Below, piece by piece: positions 63,232 to 64,000 of a stretch of DNA of 64,000 nt. The stretch covers positions 1 through 64,000 of the forward strand of contig NZ_VSFC01000012.1 of assembly GCF_008084905.1 (NCBI RefSeq). Reading direction: 5' to 3'. How positions within the stretch are numbered: position 1 is the stretch's first letter; each line of letters opens with the position of its first letter. This DNA comes from Xanthomarina maritima. Lineage in GTDB: Bacteria > Bacteroidota > Bacteroidia > Flavobacteriales > Flavobacteriaceae. Under the pieces are notes generated by a model. It was not told the DNA's origin, ran no database searches, and saw only the letters and a list, made by a program, of their open reading frames with translations. Position numbers and translations under genes: made by a program.

Positions 63232-63257
63232 AAGTGACTCCATAAGGTGTCACTTTT
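63232..63257 (+). terminator. Weak intrinsic terminator after the Sel1 gene
   Basis: AAAGTGAC at 63232-63239 pairs with GTCACTTT at 63250-63257 across a loop of 10 bases that can itself form a short CC/GG pair, followed by a T-run. Confidence 0.6.
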
Positions 63258-63553
63258 TTTTTATTATAAAACCTATGGTTTTATAACTGATCAGCTGTAA
63301 TAAGTTAACTGTTAGTACATGGCAAAAAACGGCTAGTTCAAATCTTAGATTAATAGCTTCGTGAACTACGATTTTTATTTCAAGCATCCCTTAAAGGTAT
63401 ATTATATAAAATTTTTTATCAAAGCATTTTATGAAGCTAAATAAAAAAAGATGGACATTATTTGTTATAGCCATAGATTGGAAAGTAGTTTATCTTTTGA
63501 AAATTAAAGTAAAAATTAGTTGGATTATTAAATAAATCTCTAAAAAATAAATT
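63258..63553. other. Decayed intergenic DNA, includes a HAD C-terminus-like remnant
   Basis: About 300 bases with no ORF above 20 codons. Within it, 63452-63513 reads in one frame as WTLFVIAIDWKVVYLLKIK. The centre DWKVVY matches the C-terminus DWKVVYPFELTK of the HAD lipoprotein at 61159-62226. The following DNA also matches if one base deletion is allowed after the Tyr codon. The rest of the stretch shows nothing recognisable. Confidence 0.5.
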
Positions 63554-64000
63554 ATAAAGTTTTCTATCCCTTATATTTTATTGGTTGGGTTTATAATAAC
63601 TATTCATACTTATGCTCTAGAAAATAAAACAAATCAAGACGGCAAAACCTCTGTATAACTGTCATAACAAGTGATTGACCCAACTATTTTAGCCTAGCAG
63701 TTACAGTTAGAAGAGTTTGCAATTTTTGATATTGAAGAGCAAGATGGGTTTGCCCAAAATTTTATATTTAGAGGAATTATTCCTTTAAAAAAGGGTTGCT
63801 ATTGCCCTTTCCACAATTAATCCGTGTTATTGCTTTTGTAAATACATCACCTAGTTGAAAAACAGGACTAGGAGATGTCACTTTAAATCAGTTTTTATTC
63901 TAGCTAATAAAGATTGAGGGCAATTTGGAGCAGGTTGGAATCTTCAAATACCAACAGCATCAAACCATGAATTAGGTTCACCTCAATGGCAAATGTATTA
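63554..64000 (+). pseudogene. Decayed outer-membrane transporter-family gene (partial)
   Basis: The frame can be rebuilt from a lost start (ATA at 63554, then KFSIPYILLVGFIITIHTYA, a signal peptide). It goes on through DPTILA and DGFAQNFIFRGIIPLKKG. In the first frame there are stops at 63656-63658, 63665-63667 and 63695-63697. Near 63810 the frame shifts and continues as PQLIRVIAFVNTSPS, stop at 63856-63858, then KTGLGDVTLNQFLF, stop at 63901-63903. A second shift near 63920 restores GQFGAGWNLQIPTASNHELG. The motif order FIFRGIIPLK, P.Q.IRV, KTGLGD and LQIPTA..ELG..QWQ matches the exported 'transporter' (neuromedin-U-like) outer-membrane family. The gene continues beyond the window edge. Confidence 0.7.

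Noticed and set aside
1-64000. CRISPR array, prophage, insertion sequence or defence system
   Set aside because: No direct-repeat/spacer pattern, integrase, transposase, restriction enzyme or toxin pair was recognised on either strand.

Overview
The window is AT-rich chromosomal DNA from a member of the Bacteroidota, almost certainly a marine Flavobacteriaceae. The evidence is promoter boxes of the form TAnnTTTG instead of sigma70-type -10/-35 boxes, a Bacteroidetes-style RNase P RNA, and family content typical of the group: DUF3822 beside rsmD, a PG_1098-like methyltransferase, DUF4159, 7TM-HD PgpH, TamB, SprB/PKD surface protein, CarboxypepD_reg-like protein and many SPII lipoproteins. The genus cannot be fixed from sequence inspection alone.

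Layout. 1-1367 (-) is the N-terminal part of a large PKD/SprB-repeat surface protein cut by the window edge. 1841-5426 (+) is a phosphate module: SixA-like phosphatase, polyphosphate kinase Ppk1 and exopolyphosphatase Ppx. 5525-12104 holds an outer-membrane barrel protein, MiaE, a lipoprotein, DnaX, the RNase P RNA, a secreted unknown protein, RsmD, DUF3822 and a membrane-anchored protein. 12228-16865 (+) holds a RecD-like helicase followed by a lipopolysaccharide-type operon (KdsB, a HAD phosphatase, a KdnB-like Kdo oxidase and a PlsC-like acyltransferase), which points to 8-amino-Kdo in the outer membrane. 17010-24234 (-) mixes surface/secreted genes with YebC, pterin dehydratase, an SDR protein, glutaminase and GcvT. 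24421-43338 carries housekeeping genes: an aminopeptidase P-like protein, NAD(P)HX repair enzyme, TlpA-like thioredoxin, HutH, ClpC, GyrA, a TPR protein, NlpC/P60, thiolase and the PgpH phosphodiesterase.

43433-43715 is a tRNA cluster (Ser-GCU, Pro-UGG, Arg-UCU) with a clear Bacteroidetes promoter in front and an intrinsic terminator behind. 44601-51291 (-) is a dense block of RNA-modification and related genes (PG_1098-like methyltransferase, SpoU methyltransferase, RsmE, TsaD, plus AI-2E transporter, DUF4159 and a parvulin), divergent from a very large tamB. 55896-59172 (+) is a glycolysis operon: PfkA, GAPDH, a BadF/GlcNAc-kinase-like protein and methylglyoxal synthase.

The right end (59471-64000) is the accessory part: an exported sulfatase, a HAD-fold lipoprotein and a Sel1-repeat lipoprotein. 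These are followed by about 750 bases of decayed DNA in which I can read a stop- and frameshift-ridden outer-membrane 'transporter' pseudogene and a short remnant resembling the C-terminus of the upstream HAD lipoprotein. The most interesting points are this decaying sulfatase module, the Kdo-8-amino pathway evidence, the lack of any ATG start for tamB, a pair of paralogous secreted proteins of unknown function, and the RNase P RNA whose closing helix seems to double as its terminator. I did not find a CRISPR array, prophage, IS element or an evident new defence system.
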